Positions 26,191-38,400 of a stretch of DNA of 64,000 nt are shown piece by piece. The number at the start of each line of letters is the position of its first letter. Positions within the stretch are counted from its first letter, which is position 1. The position numbers and the translations under genes were made by a program. The notes under the pieces are model-generated. The model was not told where the DNA came from. It did not search any database and worked only from the letters and a program-made list of their open reading frames with translations. The stretch comes from Vigna angularis (Eukaryota; Streptophyta; Magnoliopsida; Fabales; Fabaceae), in the NCBI RefSeq assembly GCF_016808095.1, contig NC_068972.1, forward strand, positions 9,294,001 through 9,358,000, given 5' to 3'.

Positions 26191-26978
26191 TGATGATGCG
26201 GTGGGCCTTGGGCCGATTTGATCACATTGCCTTTTTCTTTCATTTCTGTTATTACATATATAATTGTTAGTGATCATCAAATTTTTGCTTTTTTTATTAT
26301 TTTTGCCTTTTAAATATCATAAGATAATAATAATAAAAGGATAATTTAGTCTTTTTGGATTTTTTTTAATTAAAGGCACGGTCTAATTCCTATGAATTTT
26401 TGGTAGGAATTGATAACATTTATGAGAAAGGTTTAAAGTGTATTAAAAATTTTAGAGGTAACTCGTTGGGATATTAATAAGCAATTTTGGAGGTAACTCA
26501 TTGACATGTCTGAGTCAAATTCTAATGTACTACTTATCACCATTTGTTTAATGTAATATTATAATATATCTGCATCATGATAACTGAGAATTTAAGATTC
26601 TTAGTTGGATTAAAATTGAATAAAACATGACAAAGAATAAAGTCAGTGTATGTTATACTTTTATTTGGGCGAAAATATGAAAAAAAAAATCAAAGAAGTA
26701 GAATCAATGAGTTTTCAAAAGTTTATTTCAAACATCATCTTTTTAATCCTTTCAAATCAATATTATTTTCTTATTTTCTTGAATGAAAGTATGTATGTTT
26801 ATGCTCATAATTTATCATAAAAAATATTATATAAATTTACTATACTTATTTACATTACACTGCACTTTAATTAAAAAAAAAACTATAATCTAGCCATTAC
26901 ATCCAATTAACATTAACAATATTCAATTTAAAACATTTCAAATACTCATTTATCAAACCAAATTTAGCAGCATTTATG
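26191..26978. other. AT-rich intergenic DNA
   Basis: This includes the upstream region of the Pumilio gene. No TATA box or other gene could be assigned with confidence. Confidence 0.4.
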
Positions 26979-27596
26979 CTGTGTTCATTTCTAGCGATTC
27001 ACTTTTGGTGTAGATGGAAAAATGAATGTTTTTTGTGTGTTTGTTTCTAACAATTTGCAGTGGTATGTGAGAAAGGATTTTGTAGGAGAGGGGTATGAGA
27101 GATCTTCCTATATGTGAAGAGATTTGAGAGGATTTACTATTCATTATTCTTGTCTTACCAGATTTCTTTTATTTTATTTTTTAAAATTAAAGTTTCATGA
27201 GACGTATGATAATTCATTTGTTGTTATGTATTGGTGTTGAGAATCCATTCCCTTGACGAAGGAGGGGAATGAATTGATCCTCTTTCACTATTTAACAATA
27301 AAAAAATTACTTAATATTATCATTAATTTTTTATAATTTAATATTATTCAAAATATCATTTTATATACTTTTACCACTAAGAAAATTTTAATAATTTTCA
27401 ATTTTTATCAATTAAATATTTTTTTATTTATCACATTAGTTAAATCTTATATTAATTTTTACAAATTTTATTTTCAAATTCACTCCTACTCACCTCTAAA
27501 TCTTCTCAGAAGGAAAAACCGTCAACTTACTTTCAAATCCCCTTACATTTATTCACTCTCTCTTCCTTAAATTCATCTTTCAATATGAACACACCC
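26979..27596. mobile_element. MITE-like element with TGTGTTCAT termini
   Basis: The left border reads CTGTGTTCATTTC and the right border ATGAACACACCC, inverted repeats of a type frequent in legume MULE-like MITEs. The interior is non-coding. About 45 bp of the right end (TTAAATTCATC to AACACACCCTTAAG) is repeated immediately downstream. No clear target duplication was found. Confidence 0.45.
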
Positions 27597-28081
27597 TTAA
27601 GTTAAATTCATCCTTCAATATAAACACACTTTTAAGTTTGAGTATTCAAACATATTTTTAATCAATTACAATCACTTTACAAAATTCAAGATAGTGTAAT
27701 CACAAAACATTCACATCTACATAATCTATTATGAGGTTTTATCAACAATACAAATAGCTTCCTTTATGTTTTTCGAGTAAAAAATTCCAAATTTTATTAC
27801 ATGATACAAAAAAAAAAGTAAGAGAATCACTTTATACAGTGGATTCCACTAGTATTAATGACAAACTTGCAAAAATAAAATAAAAGAATAAATAATCTAT
27901 AAAGTAAATAAAAATTTACCCTATTTAAAAATATGATCAAATAAACATATTTTATAACTCCTTGATTATTATTGTTAGGCTGTGATTAAAAACAACAGAA
28001 AAGTAGTTAGTAGTTTTGCTTGCTGACTTGCATATAAGTCTTTGCGTTTTATCTCAATACAAGTTCGTTGTTTACAATCAA
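27597..28081. other. AT-rich intergenic DNA
   Basis: No feature is recognised, apart from the short tandem copy of the preceding element's right end at about 27598-27640. Confidence 0.4.
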
Positions 28082-28607
28082 GGTTATCAAACTCAAGAGT
28101 TTACGTAAACTCGTGAAAATCGAGTAAACTCGACTCGTAAAATCAACTTGTAAACTCATAAACTCAACTTGTAAACTCGTAAGAGTTTACTTCAGATGAA
28201 AAAATATTATATAAATAATATCTTAATTCAAATAAGTCTACAAAATTATATAATTTTAAATAAATAAAATTTATAGATATATTGTTCATAAAAATAAATA
28301 TTGTAAAACATAAATACTTGGATTATTGTCATTAATTTTGACACATTCATTAAGGAGGTGAGGCGATAGAGAGGCGCGAGAGATAGTGACAATCAGGACA
28401 TGAAAGCCTAAACCCCAAACGACCTCGTTTTTTTTCCCTCTTTCAAGCTCGCAGAATCGCTCAAAACTCACGATTCTATACGATCCTACCAATTTCACAG
28501 TCGATTTTACCGAGTTTACGCAGAAAAAAATTTACTTTCGAGTTAACTCAGAAGCCACTAGGAACGTAAACTCGTACGAGTTAACGAGTCTCGAGAGTTT
28601 GATAACC
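28082..28607. mobile_element. MITE with GGTTATCAAACTC inverted termini
   Basis: The left end is GGTTATCAAACTC and the right end GAGTTTGATAACC, a perfect 13-bp inverted pair that continues imperfectly inward. Repeats of GTAAACTCG and CGAGTTTAC fill the terminal 120 bp on each side. There is no transposase. The element abuts the copia gag remnant on its right. Its 70-codon minus-strand frame at 28286-28498 shows no recognised domain. Confidence 0.7.
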
Positions 28608-29344
28608 ATGCTAACAGTACAAGAGCATAATTCAATAAGTCTTTGTCCAGTGATGATCAAGTTCTACAGGCTCACACATCATATAAGAGTAGGTACAATA
28701 ATGTGCATGGAAACTTTCAAGGAAGAGGGTGTGGAAGAAATTCCAATGGAGGATACAATAGAGGCAGTCATACGCAATATCATGAAAAGGGAAATGGAGA
28801 ACACTAAACAAAAACATCACCCAATACTTGGCGAGGCAAAAAGAAGAAGACAAATAGGAAAATAATCAAATGCTTTAATTGCAACCGTATCAAACACTAT
28901 TCTACAGAGTGTAAAGTTGCACCAAGTAATCAAGATTCAAGTGAAGATCACCAAGCTCGTATGAAGGAAGAAAGTAGCGAAGCTCTGAGGAACCATTGAT
29001 TTTGATGATGGTCACCCGACCAGATCGAAAGAATGATTAAATTTGGTATATAGACCCAAGATGTTTGAATAATATGACTGGTCACTAAGAGTGGCTTGTC
29101 GATCTTGAAAAAGGAAAGAAAAACACAGTGACATTTGCAGATATAGGGCCATTGAAGCTGAAGCTGAAGGAGATGTCTTGGTTATTACCCAAAAATGGGC
29201 TAGGAGCAATGATCTTTTATCTTAGATGTTCTGTATGTGCTTAGAATGAAGAGTAATTTGATCAGTATGGGTCAATTACTAGAAAAAGGGCATTTGATGA
29301 ACTTGGTTGAAAATCTTCTTGAAATTTGTGATACTATGAAAAAA
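28608..29344 (+). pseudogene. Copia-type gag-pol remnant
   Basis: With frameshifts, the + strand reads a Gly/Asn/Arg-rich gag tail (NFQGRGCGRNSNGG, near 28710-28755), then a CCHC zinc knuckle CFNCNRIKHYSTEC (28871-28912, spacing C-x2-C-x4-H-x4-C). Further on comes WYIDPRCLNNMTG (near 29037-29076), the usual start of the copia protease and integrase-leader region. Several stops and frame changes make it non-functional. LTRs were not identified. The downstream part of the same remnant was amplified in tandem (next entry). Confidence 0.8.
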
Positions 29345-31252
29345 ATTGTGATTAGAGCTCCATTAGTCAGGAATAGAGCCTTCAAGGTAAATTTGAGTAG
29401 CCTTTAAACCTAGTGTCTTTTCGTTATAGTGTTATTTGATGAATCCTGGCTATGACATCTAAGAATTGATCATTTAAACTTTAGAGATTTAAGTCGACTA
29501 AGTTCAAAAAATTTAGTAAGTAGTCTTCCAGTTATTAAAGTTTCTGTCAAAGTTTGTGAAAACCGCTGGATTAGCAAACAATCTAGAAATTCATTTGTTA
29601 CATACATTGCAGGTCGTGTATAGTGATGTTTGTGGATCGTGTGAGCTTCCTTAACAAGTATTTTGTGCACATGTAATCAACGTTAAAAGTAATTTATAGG
29701 TTTAGAAAGTTAATATGTCTATAAAAATACAAATAGTAAGTTTTGTAAAAATATAAAGGATAAAACATGTGCAAAAATAGAATAGATTCTCTAAACTTAT
29801 AAAAGATATATAGAAATATGTAGAGTTGACTCGTTAAAAATATCAAATAGTGTATCAATACACTGGTGTGATGTGAATTGCTAGACTTGTCCAATCAATG
29901 CATTCACAAACTCGTTCAATATCTTTTAATAGTCTCGTCTAATCAGTATATAGACACATTCGTCTAATGTATATTGTAAAATTGTGATTAGAGCTCCATT
30001 AGTCAGGAATAGAGCCTTCAAGGTAAATTTGAGTAGCCTTTAAACCTAGTGTCTTTTCGTTATAGTGTTATTTGATGAATCCTGGCTATGACATCTAAGA
30101 ATTGATCATTTAAACTTTAGAGATTTAAGTCGACTAAGTTCAAAAAATTTAGTAAGTAGTCTTCCAGTTATTAAAGTTTCTGTCAAAGTTTGTGAAAACC
30201 GCTGGATTAGCAAACAATCTAGAAATTCATTTGTTACATACATTGCAGGTCGTGTATAGTGATGTTTGTGGATCGTGTGAGCTTCCTTAACAAGTATTTT
30301 GTGCACATGTAATCAACGTTAAAAGTAATTTATAGGTTTAGAAAGTTAATATGTCTATAAAAATACAAATAGTAAGTTTTGTAAAAATATAAAGGATAAA
30401 ACATGTGCAAAAATAGAATAGATTCTCTAAACTTATAAAAGATATATAGAAATATGTAGAGTTGACTCGTTAAAAATATCAAATAGTGTATCAATACACT
30501 GGTGTGATGTGAATTGCTAGACTTGTCCAATCAATGCATTCACAAACTCGTTCAATATCTTTTAATAGTCTCGTCTAATCAGTATATAGACACATTCGTC
30601 TAATGTATATTGTAAAATTGTAATTAGAGCTCCATTAGTCAGGAATAGAGCCTTCAAGGTAAATTTGAGTAGCCTTTAAACCTAGTGTCTTTTCGTTATA
30701 GTGTTATTTGATGAATCCTGGCTATGACATCTAAGAATTGATCATTTAAACTTTAGAGATTTAAGTCGACTAAGTTCAAAAAATTTAGTAAGTAGTCTTC
30801 CAGTTATTAAAGTTTTTGTCAAAGTTTGTGAAAACCGTTGGATTAGCAAACAATCTAGAAATTCATTTGTTACATACATTGCAGGTCGTGTATAGTGATG
30901 TTTATGGATCGTGTGAGCTTCCTTAACAAGTATTTTGTGCACATGTAATCAACGTTAAAAGTAATTTATAGGTTTAGAAAGTTAATATGTCTATAAAAAT
31001 ACAAATAGTAAGTTTTGTAAAAATATAAAGGATAAAACATGTGCAAAAATAGAATAGATTCTCTAAACTTATAAAAGATATATAGAAATATGTAGAGTTG
31101 ACTCGTTAAAAATATCAAATAGTGTATCAATACACTGGTGTGATGTGAATTGCTAGACTTGTCCAATCAATGCATTCACAAACTCGTTCAATATCTTTTA
31201 ATAGTCTCGTCTAATAAGTATATAGACACATTCGTCTAATGTATATTGTAAA
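29345..31252 (+). repeat. Three tandem copies of a 636-bp copia-derived unit
   Basis: Copies lie at 29345-29980, 29981-30616 and 30617-31252. Copies 1 and 2 look identical by eye; copy 3 differs at about five positions. Each begins in decayed copia pol: HLRIDHLNFRDL.RLSSKNL matches the GAG-pre-integrase motif, and LQVVYSDVCGSCE matches the HSDVCGP motif at the start of integrase. Each ends in non-coding DNA with ACTCGTT and CGTCTAAT words. The pairs of 66-codon minus-strand frames in each copy are products of the repeat. Confidence 0.95.
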
Positions 31253-31540
31253 ATCGTCTAATGTGTAATGTATATTGCAAGACTTTTGTATCATAGAATG
31301 GATAGTTGTCTAATGTGTATTAATAAATTCATCTAATATGTGTATGAAGAGACTAGTCTAACGCATATTGTTGTGATGGTGTAATCACTGTATGAATAAA
31401 CTCATCTAACATATGTTATAAGAATCGTCTAATCAGGTTATGAAATACTCATCTAATATGTTTTTTTAGTCATCTAATATTTTTTGCTATACTCATCTAA
31501 TTAATATATGTAGAGACTCGTATAACAATATAACTCAAAC
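31253..31540. repeat. Degenerate CGTCTAAT/CATCTAAT short repeats
   Basis: Words such as CGTCTAATGTGTAT, TCATCTAATATG and TAGTCTAACGCAT recur irregularly. They are related to the tail of the 636-bp unit just upstream (TTCGTCTAATGTATATTG). Confidence 0.65.
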
Positions 31541-31670
31541 TTTATACATGACATTTTAGAAATTGATATAAAATTTCAAATTTGAAAAAAATAGTATTTC
31601 TATTTAAGAACTAAAATAATAAATTATTAAATATTAAATGATAGAGTTAAAATATATTTTTAAACATATC

Positions 31671-31674
<4 letters not shown>

Positions 31675-31702
<28 letters not shown>
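31675..31702. repeat. (TA)14 microsatellite
   Basis: A run of pure TA within AT-rich DNA upstream of the Pack-MULE. Confidence 0.9.
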
Positions 31703-31707
<5 letters not shown>

Positions 31708-31893
31708 AAAAAAATATATATGTTTCTAAATTTAATTTTATTAATGATCAAATAATTATAAATCATAAAAAGATAAAATTAAAAAAATTGTATAAAAAAT
31801 TTATACTTTAAATATAAATTATTTTTTAATAATTCATTTAATGACCAATAAATTAAATGTTATGAAAGGATAATATTAAGAATACAAAAATAA

Positions 31894-32199
31894 GGGTTAA
31901 ATATGTTTTTTGTCCTTCAACTATCAAGCGTTTTTTAGTTTAGTCCCTCTTTCAAAGTTTGCTTCATTTTCATCCTTCTCTTTAATGAAACTGTAATTTT
32001 TAGTCCTCCATGACCAACGACGTTAATTTTTTCTGATGTGGCTAACGGTTCTAATTTTGTTTGTGACTATAATTAAAATTAAAAGAAAAAATATTAAATT
32101 GTAGGGTCAAAAAAGTGGAATCTCATTTCTTCTTTGTTCATGGGGTTCGTCTTCTGAGACACTCTTTTATTCTCCATCTTCAACTAGCCATAGCCAACA
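31894..32199 (+). repeat. Left terminal inverted repeat of the Pack-MULE
   Basis: It matches the reverse complement of 33360-33667 over its length with scattered differences. Shared landmarks are TTTCAAAGTTTGCT, GGCTAACGGTTCTAATTTTG and TAAATTGTAGGGTCAAAA. Confidence 0.9.
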
Positions 32200-32203
32200 C
32201 CTT

Positions 32204-33358
32204 CTAACAGTGTGATTCACACACTTCTTCTATAGTTACATTAAGTGCTCTTAAGAAGATAACAATGTTCTGGGACTTCTTAGGATCCAGCATCCTATGG
32301 TCTTGATTTTGCGGGGCAAGAACCGAGTAAGGAGTTGTGTCCTTAGGTTTTGGGTTTGGCGTATTCACTACAAACAAAGTTTCGATCATTTCCTCGTTCA
32401 ACTAATCCCACACCATTTCACGATTAGAGCTTGCCCTCCCTTTGTCCCAATGCAAAGGCTTCAACTTAGGTTTAGATGACTACAGAGCTCTCCTTGAAAT
32501 TCTAAGAACTAATAGGTGGCAACTCCACCGGAGAAACCATTGTATTTGGGGTTTGCAACACAAAAGGCCTGGAAGGAGGCGTTAGTGCAAGCGGCCTCGA
32601 AACCTGTTGACCTACTAGCGTCACGAGAGAAGGCACTGCCATCTCCCACTGCTTACGTTGTCGCGAAACTGGCGGAGGTGGTGACGACAACAGTGGTGGA
32701 GCAGGGGCTAAAACACTACTACTCGATGGAGCAATTGGTCGGAGACTCATATGAAACATCAAATATGGTTGGAGACTGATCCAACGCATGATCCAAGTTC
32801 ATCCCTTTATCTGGAAACGACAGAGAAAACGCCGAGGACTTCCCAGTGGAAGAAGCATTGGACAATCTCGGCGACCCAATGTCGCTTTTGGACTTGGACA
32901 AGCCAAAAAATTGCGTCTTTTCAAGTAAAACAAGTCCTGGGGATGATTCACCATCTGGATTTGGGTTTGGGTTTTTCCTCGACAACAGAGAAAGCGGAGA
33001 CAATGATGGCGACTGACACTCCCTTCGCTCCAAGGTCGACAAAATTGAAGACGACGACGACATGTGATGCTCGAAACCTAGCAAAGGCGACGACCGTGTG
33101 GACAAGGACGACGATCTTCTAATCACCACTGGAGGTGGCGGTGGAGAATGGTGTGCTACAGTTTTTTCAGGCAACTTGGTTGTGATCTTCTCGAGCTTAT
33201 GCTCACAGGAGGAGAGAGACTAATGGAATGAAAGCGATTTGGGGAAGCAGAAGAGGAAGAAGAGAAAGATGAACTGGTAGACTCACTACTGCTACGACCA
33301 ACTAAATTTTCTTCGGCAATGGCAGAGAAAACTCATCGAGAACTCGATCTAGTTCCGG
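32204..33358 (-). pseudogene. Captured formin (plant class I, FH1-like) fragment
   Basis: In its intact parent a formin nucleates actin filaments. Reading from 33358 downwards, the fragment gives a Ser-rich stretch (VFSAIAEENLVGRSSSESTS), a Pro/Ser-rich part with PPPPPVVIRRS, a frame-shifted section ending PRLSNASSTGKSS.F, PPPPVSRQRKQWEM, SRPFVLQTPNTMVSPVELPP, then the start of the FH2 domain: PKLKPLHWDK and LNEEMIETLFVVNTPNPKPK, ending DPKKSQNIVIFLRALNVTIE. It stops after the first part of FH2, so the actin-binding core is absent. An in-frame TGA sits in the Ser-rich part and a TAG just before LNEEM, where several residues of the family sequence are missing. The N-terminal signal peptide and membrane segment are also absent. 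It is a fragment without expected actin activity. Confidence 0.88.
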
Positions 33359-33359
33359 T

Positions 33360-33667
33360 GGCCATGGCTGGTTGAAGGTGGAAAAGAAAAGAGTGTCCCT
33401 AGAAGATGAACCCACGAAGAAAGAAGAAAAAAGATTCCAGTTTTGACCCTACAATTTAATATATTTTTTTTAATTTTAATTATAGTCAAAAACAAAATTA
33501 GAACCGTTAGCCACGTCAGAAAAAATTAACGTCAGAAAAAATTAACGTCATTGGTCATGAAGGACTAAAACTTATAGTTTCATTAAGGGAAAGGATGAAA
33601 ATGAGCAAACTTTGAAAGAGAGACTAAATCCAAAAACGCTTGAAATACTAAAAACATATTTAATCCC
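33360..33667 (-). repeat. Right terminal inverted repeat of the Pack-MULE
   Basis: This is the partner of 31894-32199. It carries an extra 18-bp tandem copy of AGAAAAAATTAACGTC relative to the left arm. Confidence 0.9.
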
Positions 33668-33675
33668 AAAAATAA

Positions 33676-35487
33676 TATAGACAATTAATTTAAAAGTAAA
33701 ATAAATGGATAAAAAGGTAAAATAAATTTTATGTACATATGGTAAGAAAATAAATATAAATAAATAAAATAAATTTTATGCATAATAAAATAAATAGAAA
33801 TAAAAAAATTAAAAATATCAAATGAGTATAAAATTAACTTTCAAATAAAAATAAAATAGAAAATAAAATATTTGTGTTAGTACATTCTTTTCTTCTTACA
33901 TTATAATATATATTTGAAAACTTATTATTACTTGTTACAAATATGTAAACAAAACTACATAATAAATAAGTAAAAAAAAACTTTTGAAAACACTTTTTTT
34001 TCACGCTAGTGGTTAATTTTCCATTATTTCAAAAATAACAATAAATAAAAAACTATTGTGTATATAAGTTATCCATCATGTATAATTTATATATTTAGAA
34101 ATTTTAAATAGAAAATAATACAAAACATACAATAATCATATAAACCAAAGTACAATGTTAAAATAATCAATGTACCAAATTAAAAAAAAATTGTACACAA
34201 AAATATAATTTTTAATAATCATTTGGTACAAATTTTCATAACCATTCAAACTTTCCAATTATTAAAAAAAAAGAAAAAAATATCTTTTAAACAATCACAA
34301 TTATAAGATCTCTGCACAAAATCCCTTAAATGCATTAGTTTAAATCCTAAATCGAGCCATAAACACATTTATTCATGAATTTTAGCAAAATATACAAGTT
34401 AATTAAAATTAAATATATTTTTTGTTTTTAAATCATTTTCAAAAATTGTTTCGCTCATAAATTAATTATGCATGTATTTTCTCTTACACTTTATAAAAGT
34501 CATGCAAAACATTATTCCTAACAAATAATACGTAACAATTATATTATAATCAATGATAAAACTTGTTTCTTCACATGCTAACCACTTCACATTTGTTAAA
34601 AAGATATATTTTATATGATTTTCATAAAAAATGACAATGAAATAAATATATATTTAAATTAAAAATAAAATAAATTTTTTTAAAATAATTTTAAGACAAA
34701 AAAAATACATTTAACAACTTAATTAAAAAAAAAAGAGTAATATATTAAATATGGTAAACTTGCCTTTGACTAAAATGTACTATCATATACATCTTTCCTC
34801 TTTTCTCCTCTCTATTATATTCTATATTTTAGAATACAAGTAATGATTTACGAATCACAGTGGCAGAGTCATGAAAAAATACCTTAAGCTTTTGATGGTT
34901 GTTGAAGTTGATTACGGTTCTTCAAAGTGTAATGAAGGAAGAAGACTTGAAAAATTATGATGAAATGGTTAGTGAAGTTAATGTGTTATAAGCTTCACCA
35001 GTGCAACCACAACTTCATGGATGAGAATCTAGTTTATTCAACCATGTCTTTATGATCCATAAATAACAAGGAAACAAAGTAAGGTTACAAGTATGAGCTA
35101 ACAAACCTTGCTGTCTTGAATGAAAAGTTGAAAACACTGTACTTATGTGCCATTTATTCATTGTGCTATAATTTATTTAGGAGCCCTTTTGGTTACTCAA
35201 CATTTCTGCATTCAATGGTTATAGAGATCCTTTATAGTCACCAAAACATTGCACTCAACACTTTCAATATAGAACAAAAAGTTCTCTTTAACAAAGCTCA
35301 CTTAATCTGTCCTCACAATCTCTGATTACCAATACCTCAATAAAAATGAGTGAAATTTTCATGACAAGGTAACTGAAAATTCAGAAAACCACAAAAAACA
35401 GAAATGAAAAGTGTGTCAAGTGAAAATGTGACTCAAAATTGTGGATGTGCAATCCAAACATATAGAATAACTGGACAGACTACATGT
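33676..35487. other. AT-rich intergenic DNA and transporter 3' UTR side
   Basis: No recognised coding sequence. The last 200-400 bp lie directly downstream of the transporter stop codon on the minus strand and probably contain its 3' UTR. Confidence 0.45.
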
Positions 35488-38400
35488 TCATCCCCTCAAA
35501 CTCTTAATAATCTCGGAGAGGGCAGAGTATGTTCCAAAAGCAGAACAGACAACTCCTACTGTGATGATTGTAACGCAAACTGCTGCCTGTAGACATAGGA
35601 AATAAAAGGTAAAGTTGCGTTAGAGTTTACTATAACGCAAACTTAATTAGTTTTGCCATAGATTCTTGAGTGTCTTGTTTAAGTGTATTAGTGTCAAAAT
35701 GATACCCTTCTGCTTCAAAAATTGCTTTTCATTTGTATGCTTTATGCTATGTTAATATCAAAATATTTGTTTTTGAAGTTTTTACTGAAAATCTTTCGTC
35801 CACAAGATATAAAACAAATTCAGAATATATAAATGAGTTCAAACATCACCTTATAAATTAATTTTATAAATTTAAGTTAGACTTAAAAGTAGTTGTCTTA
35901 ATTTTAAGGGGAAACTATTCATCTGCCACCATGTTCAATACTCTGAAGAGTCCTAAAGAGTTTGTTTTTTTTCATCAATGCTGTACTTTTTATAGATTCA
36001 CCTTTTACAGAAAACTGTTTCTTTTTATTGTCCATTTATAAATTTAAGTCAACCCGTTTTCTCTCTTTTCAAGAATAACCTTTTCTCCACGTAATTCTCA
36101 AAGATTTACACATTTATCATAAATGAGAGATAAATAGTAAGGTATATTAAGAAGTTAAAATTATAAGGAAAAATATAGATACGAAATTTATGTTCTATTG
36201 AGCAGAGTATTATTGAGAGTGAAATCCTCATCATACCTGCAATCGTGTCACTTTGCCTCGCAAGATTTTCAGGAAACAAACGCAGGGTAGTATCAAAGAC
36301 TGTGATCAAGGATGGTTTTAATTAATAAAAGGTCGAGATCAGTAAGCAAGAACAGATAAACTGAATGAGACTTACAACAAGCATTGTGAATAATGATCCA
36401 ATCAATGACATAACGAGACCTGCAAAAAAGAAAAATTACATATGCTGTTCATATTACATGGTACAACTATGTCATGGTACGATGATTTTCTGAAATGAGA
36501 AAGTTGGTCCATCCATAAATAAATAATTTCCAGATTTAGTAAAGAAGTTATATTGACTCACCAAAAAAGGGAACTGAGAGACCAATAACGAGGGTGGAAA
36601 GTACCAACCCTGTTCTGATGAAGAAGCAATATAGAAAAGATTTGGCATGGTTTGATGGTAACAACTCCTCTAGACTCATTGCCACCGGAGATATAGTCAA
36701 TGCAAATGTGATTCTAATTAAGTTAAAAACAACTTCCTTTGCTCACAGTGTGAGAGTTCTTTAAAAAGGGGATGCAAGAGAAATGTCATGTCATAGAACA
36801 CATTTTCAAACATGCATCGGATATAACACATTCTTTCCTGTCAAATACTTTCACCTTCAATCAACACTTATCAGGTTTTATAATTTTTTTCCCCAAGTAA
36901 AGCAAGATGGTAATTAGAAATGTTTTCAGTTGTGCAGCATTTTGCAAAAGATACTTTTTTCCTATTTCTCTCAAATATCACTTTAGAACAAGAAGGAATT
37001 TTAAATTTTTAAATGCAGGATGAAAACAAAACCATTTCTTATTCATGAGTCTCATGAATTTAACTACTTATGCAAGGACCCTATGAAAAGGATATTTGGT
37101 TAATGGATTAACCACCTGCAAAATAAAAGAAAAAGATAAAATGTTGGTTATTTATGTAGTTTATTGAACATTGATAGTTTGCTGATACAGAATTAACTAA
37201 GTATAGTATGAGAATAATAAATGAGACAGAAATATAGAAGCTCTTTCTCCAACCCTTTCACTGACCTCAAAACAAGGCACACGAAAATTAAAAAATAGCA
37301 ACTTCTTCATATGGGTGAAATTATTTAATGCATAAGTTAATTTGTAGAAGCCCTATCATATAACAGTTTAACATTTTTATTTTTAACTAGTGCATAAGCT
37401 AATTTTAACTTATGCAGATATCCCTTTTTTTCTTCTTATTTTTCTCTCCCAAAAGTGCTTATAAAAAAAACTCATACAAACAGGTCCAAAGAGAGTATGT
37501 ATACCGTGGTCCAAACAGCAATCTTGGTTGCTACCAATTCTTGAGGCAGGTTGAGAGTGAATTGAGAGAGTACAGCTTCACCAAACATTGTGTATCCCAT
37601 AACAGCAGCTCCAGCATACAATAAGCTACAAATACCAAAACTGAGGAAAGGAAAAATCACACTTGTGTACATTAGATTCAGAAAAGGAAATTCCAGTGAA
37701 CAAAATAAAAATCCTATGCAAATATATTCCACATCTTGAGGCATTGTGATTTACCTTGCTTACACTTCTCTACTAGTTTACCTAAAAGAGATCATCATGT
37801 CTTCTATATATACTTGTAAGTTGCCTTTTTACAAGACTTAGATCTAATAAGTGGAAGGACTAGTGTCAACCCAGTTATGGATTATGGCCAAAAGTTATTT
37901 ACCATGCTAAGAGCACTCCAGGGAATTGGTTTTTATTTGCCATGGATGAATAAATGTTCGGGAAAACAGCATGTCCAGAGTAGCAGTAACCATAGAGACC
38001 CACAGCAACAGGAAAAGTTGCAAGATTGAGTGTTGTCCCTTTGCTATGAAATCCTACATTGTCTACTCCAACCCATAACAAGCAGAGAACCACCAAAATG
38101 GATGCAATAACTCCACCAGCTATATGAAAAAAAACATAGTACAAGTTTATAATAAGCTTTTTCAAATAATGATGACAGCATCATATATGACTGCTGACTG
38201 CCAAAACATAAGACAGATTCATGAGCAGTTATAGTAACCAAGAATGAATGATAACAACTAGGGAATAAAATTCGAGAAGATGCACATGAACTTCATTTCA
38301 CAGCAACAACAAAGCCTATTCCAATACAGAAAAGAACAACATGAAGTATGATAAAACCTTGTTTGAGAAATGACTTAGAGCCAAATGTAGATGAGACGAA

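Larger units (their letters stand above)
31894..33667. mobile_element. Pack-MULE carrying a formin gene fragment
   Basis: The element has long terminal inverted repeats of about 305 bp (31894-32199 and 33360-33667), beginning GGGTTAAATATG and GGGATTAAATATG. It is flanked by AAAAATAA on both sides (31886-31893 and 33668-33675), an 8-bp duplication that may be 9 bp if one terminal G is counted differently. Long inverted repeats with 8-10 bp duplications are characteristic of Mutator-like elements. No transposase lies inside; the interior is a piece of a cellular formin gene on the minus strand, so the element is non-autonomous. Confidence 0.88.

Noticed and set aside
29470..31166. Six 66-codon minus-strand frames
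   Set aside because: They are two chance frames repeated three times by the 636-bp triplication. The real decayed coding content is copia pol on the + strand.
28082..31540. Direct repeats considered as a CRISPR-like array
   Set aside because: The units are long, abut without unique spacers and lie in plant transposon DNA.
35404..35592. 62-codon + strand frame
   Set aside because: It is antisense to the last coding exon of the transporter gene.
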